Assembly: GCF_004088395.1 (NCBI RefSeq)
Contig: NZ_CP035107.1
Coordinates: 367,501-431,500 of the forward strand
Reading direction: 5' to 3'
From: Ornithobacterium rhinotracheale
Lineage (GTDB): Bacteria > Bacteroidota > Bacteroidia > Flavobacteriales > Weeksellaceae
DNA length: 64,000 nt
Under the pieces are notes generated by a model. It searched no databases. It had not been told where the DNA came from and saw nothing but the letters and a program-made list of their open reading frames with translations. The position numbers were made by a program, and so were the translations under genes. Positions 61,441 to 64,000 of this stretch are shown piece after piece. Each line of letters begins with the position of its first letter. Position 1 is the first letter of the stretch.

Positions 61441-62543
61441 GCCGTTTCCCTTGTGTGCAAATGGCGAGTCATTTTTATCGCCAAATCTAGAAAAACCAAT
61501 TTGCCAAGCGCATTTCGCTCTATGTGATAATGCGCTTCGTTTATTTCTTGGAGAATCGCTTCGATATTTGCCCCGTGAATGTATTGAGCGAAACTTTCCC
61601 ATTTAAAATTATTTTTCTGCAAAGGCATATTCACCAAGTTTTGGCTGCCATAGTTTTGCAACAAAGCTTGTCTAAAGATGTCTATGCAATAAGTAAGAAA
61701 TAATTTTTGTTTTTCTCGGCTGTTCCAGCTACCGATATTCATGCTCCACTCGTGAATTTTTTGCAAAGCACTCAATTTACTTTTAGCCATAAAAGCATAG
61801 CGCACCCAATCGATGAAAAGCTCCTCAAACTCTTCGGTTTTGGATTCGATTTGTTCTACCGCTACAGCCATATCTCCATACGCACTTTTGGCAAACTGCT
61901 CAGCGGTGGCTTGGTCTATCTCATATTTTTCAAATAAAATACTTGCCAATTCTGCCTCCGACAATCTCGGCACTTGGATTCGCTGGCAACGAGAAGTAAT
62001 CGTAGGCAGCAGCTCGTTGTAATGCTCCGTAATGAGAATGAAAAATGTTTTTTTCGGTGGTTCTTCTAAGATTTTTAAAAGCTTATTGGCCGATTGCGTA
62101 TTCATAGTATCTGCATTCCAAATCAGCATGACTTTGTTGCCCCCTTCGTAACTATTTAAGTTTAAAACATGAATAATTTCATTGATTTGGCTCACATTGA
62201 TTCCGCCTTGTTTTTTCTCACTTGCGATGAGTTCCATCCATTCAAACAAAGAGCCATAAGGAGTTTCTTTATTAAATTGAATCCACTCTTCTTGGTAAGT
62301 GGTGAGCGAAGTGTCTTTGGCACTCGCTACGGGGTAACAAAAATGCAAATCAGGATGTTGCAGCGAGTCCACTTTGTGCACACACGAATCATTTTGATTA
62401 GAACAAAGCAATTGTTTTGCCATCCATTTAGCCAAAGGCAAGGTTCCGAACCCCGCTTTTCCGTCGAGTAGGAGTGCGTGGCTAATGGTTCCTTTTTCTA
62501 AAGCTTTAGAAAATTGATTTTTGATAGTTTCGTGTATGGTCAT
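61437..62543 (-). CDS. holB: DNA polymerase III delta' subunit
   Basis: A 368-residue clamp-loader AAA+ protein. The P-loop region GKAGFGTLPLAK is degenerate, as expected for delta', and ADTMNTQSANKLLKILEEPPKKTFFILIT and the sensor ITSRCQRIQ are present. It helps load the beta clamp on DNA. The usual four-Cys zinc module is reduced: only CSNQNDSC shows two Cys. It lies downstream of dxs on the minus strand with a 54-base gap. Confidence 0.92.
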   Translation of the reverse strand: MTIHETIKNQFSKALEKGTISHALLLDGKAGFGTLPLAKWMAKQLLCSNQNDSCVHKVDSLQHPDLHFCYPVASAKDTSLTTYQEEWIQFNKETPYGSLFEWMELIASEKKQGGINVSQINEIIHVLNLNSYEGGNKVMLIWNADTMNTQSANKLLKILEEPPKKTFFILITEHYNELLPTITSRCQRIQVPRLSEAELASILFEKYEIDQATAEQFAKSAYGDMAVAVEQIESKTEEFEELFIDWVRYAFMAKSKLSALQKIHEWSMNIGSWNSREKQKLFLTYCIDIFRQALLQNYGSQNLVNMPLQKNNFKWESFAQYIHGANIEAILQEINEAHYHIERNALGKLVFLDLAIKMTRHLHTRETA

Positions 62544-62597
62544 AGGTGTAAAATTAAAGAATTTAAACCTTTCTGAAAAACGAAAAAATCGAAATTT

Positions 62598-64000
62598 TTA
62601 TAATTCTGAGAAAAAATCTGAAAGTGCCTGCGCCGAAAGCCCGTGGAGGTGCAGCAATTCATCGGTGCCGCCATGCGTTACAAATTCATCGGGCAGAGCT
62701 TTAATGATTATTTTTCCGTTATAGGCTTGGCTTGTCGCATAGCTTGCCACCGATTCGCCAAAGCCGCCCGATTTTATACCTTCTTCTACACAAACGATTT
62801 TTTTATATTTTTTCAAAATGGAATCTAATGCTTGCGTGTCCAGTGGTTTTACAAATGGGAAATGCACCCAAGCAAAATCCGTATTTTGAATGATTTTTGA
62901 AATATTTTGCCCAATGGTTCCTGTGCTTAAAACAGCAATTTTTTCACCTTTTTTTAAAATTTTAGATTTAAAGCATTTTACTTTTTCTATACCTAAATCT
63001 TGGTTTGAAATCGCAGATTTTGGATAGCGAATGCTCATTGGCTGTTTAAGTTGCACCGCCAGCGAAAGCATTTGTTTAAGTTCGTGCTCATCAATCGGGC
63101 AAGCCACAATCATGTGCGGAATAGCGTTCATAAAGGCAATATCGAAATAGCCGTGATGTGTGGCTCCGTCGTTTCCCACAAGCCCTGCTCGGTCGATGCA
63201 GAAAATCACGGGCAAGGATTGCAACGCCACATCATGAATCACTTGGTCATAAGCTCGTTGCAAAAAAGTGGAATAAATCACACAAAACGGAATCATATTT
63301 TGGCAAGCCAATCCCGCTGAAAAAGTAACGGCATGTTGTTCTGCAATGCCGACATCTATGACGCGGTCTGGGAATTTTTGTTTTAAATCTATCAATGCGC
63401 TTCCCGTGAGCATGGCGGGCGTTATGGCGCAAATGTTAGGCTTTTCTTCAAAAATTTTAAGTAAAGATTCGCCTAAGATTTGCGGGTAAGTTTTGGCAGA
63501 TTTAGTCTTAACCCTTTCGCCTGAAATTTTATCAAATTTTCCAGGCGCATGCCATAGCACTTGGTCTTTTTCGGCTTGGGCAAAGCCCTTGCCTTTGATA
63601 GTTTTGATATGAATAATTTTCGGCGTTTTGATATTTTTGGCCCAATTCAAGGCTTTAAACAAAGCCTCGAAATCATGCCCGTTAATGCCGCCTAAATATT
63701 GAAATCCAAGCGATTCGAAAAAAGCCTTGGCATTTTCTGGGTGATTAAAGACCGACTTCAGAGCACCTACCGAAGGGTCGATGCCTATGTCGTTATCGTT
63801 TAGGATAATGCAAACATCTAAATCCGTGTCACCTAAATGATTAAGCCCCTCAAAAGCCATGCCCGATGCAATAGATGCATCACCAATCACAGCCACATGT
63901 TTTTTCTTTTCGCCCTTTAGTTTATCGGCATAAGCCATGCCTGTAATCGCCGAAATGCTGGTGGAAGAATGTCCCACGCCAAACAAATCGTATTCGCTTT
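62598..64000 (-). CDS. dxs: 1-deoxy-D-xylulose-5-phosphate synthase (partial at right edge)
   Basis: The frame runs off the right edge. What is visible (over 460 residues) covers the thiamine-diphosphate motif GDASIASGMAFEGLNH, then the pyrimidine-domain sequence GIAEQHAVTFSAGLA and DRAGLVGNDGATHHGYFDI, and the transketolase C-terminal domain. An apparent start at 63986 is an internal TTG; coding continues through it (EYDLFGVGHSST). The enzyme makes deoxyxylulose phosphate from pyruvate and glyceraldehyde-3-phosphate for isoprenoids. The N-terminal part and start are outside the window. Confidence 0.96.
   Translation of the reverse strand, partial: SEYDLFGVGHSSTSISAITGMAYADKLKGEKKKHVAVIGDASIASGMAFEGLNHLGDTDLDVCIILNDNDIGIDPSVGALKSVFNHPENAKAFFESLGFQYLGGINGHDFEALFKALNWAKNIKTPKIIHIKTIKGKGFAQAEKDQVLWHAPGKFDKISGERVKTKSAKTYPQILGESLLKIFEEKPNICAITPAMLTGSALIDLKQKFPDRVIDVGIAEQHAVTFSAGLACQNMIPFCVIYSTFLQRAYDQVIHDVALQSLPVIFCIDRAGLVGNDGATHHGYFDIAFMNAIPHMIVACPIDEHELKQMLSLAVQLKQPMSIRYPKSAISNQDLGIEKVKCFKSKILKKGEKIAVLSTGTIGQNISKIIQNTDFAWVHFPFVKPLDTQALDSILKKYKKIVCVEEGIKSGGFGESVASYATSQAYNGKIIIKALPDEFVTHGGTDELLHLHGLSAQALSDFFSEL

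Noticed and set aside
63930-63986. Start of dxs at 63986
   Set aside because: The codon is an internal TTG; the coding frame continues to the window edge with typical Dxs sequence.

Overview
The window looks like chromosomal DNA of a Flavobacteriia-type Bacteroidetes. It is AT-rich, lacks obvious Shine-Dalgarno sites, and shows the Bacteroidetes -7 promoter element TAnnTTTG before many genes. It also carries families typical of the phylum (DUF4292, DUF4837, DUF4254, DUF4136, DUF2520, DUF3127, DUF5522, a GldA-like ATPase, IS982 transposases). A Weeksellaceae/Ornithobacterium-like organism is plausible but cannot be proved from this sequence alone.

Layout. 1-6076: tryptophan operon trpE(partial)-G-D-C-F, a 205-base gap with short repeats, trpB, a TMEM175-like channel gene, trpA, then a terminator. 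6142-10507 (minus): AI-2E-type permease, tilS, dsbD, all overlapping. 10691-12595: dnaK. 12753-15593: a Cys-rich secreted protein and a TonB receptor with an N-terminal heavy-metal-associated domain, probably for metal (copper?) handling. 15594-16317: a non-coding gap holding an 18-copy, 23-bp tandem repeat between two GC-rich hairpins. 16318-18749 (minus): galT, galM and a CsbD-like gene. 18873-22857: HAD phosphatase, TesB, TlpA-like lipoprotein, DUF2520 and kdsC. 22841-23620: nitrilase. 23653-29199: two different IS982-family elements around a PepSY gene, a lipoprotein, yidD, lgt, DUF192 and mscL. 29202-31592: FadL-like porin and a Tyr/Gly-rich lipoprotein. 31736-33211: proS. 33929-41846 (minus): a tight ten-gene run from a flippase through dut, DUF4292, an EnvC-like protein, tatA, DUF4837, DUF4254, MazG-like and aroA to DUF5522. 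41935-45873: gpsA and the anaerobic ribonucleotide reductase pair nrdD-nrdG. 45945-49497: galE, a DegT aminotransferase and the Kdo transferase. 49550-49631: tRNA-Leu(UAG). 49839-53400: DUF3127 and a pair of outer-membrane genes (multi-barrel protein plus OmpA-type anchor). 53474-64000: aat (frameshifted), purN, ruvC, nhaA, acyl-CoA ligase, ABC ATPase, glgX, holB and partial dxs.

Most of the window is housekeeping. Envelope biogenesis dominates (Kdo pathway, lgt, DsbD, Tat, EnvC-like, flippase, OmpA). The less ordinary parts are the minisatellite and its possible relatives near trpB, the metal-linked TonB receptor locus, two IS982 insertions (one beside a truncated gene, one exactly at a porin stop codon), a one-base frameshift in aat, palindromic sites upstream of nrdD, and several promoters so close to start codons that leaderless mRNAs are likely. 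I did not find a clear defence island, prophage, CRISPR array or biosynthetic cluster. All assignments are by reading motifs; no database search was possible.
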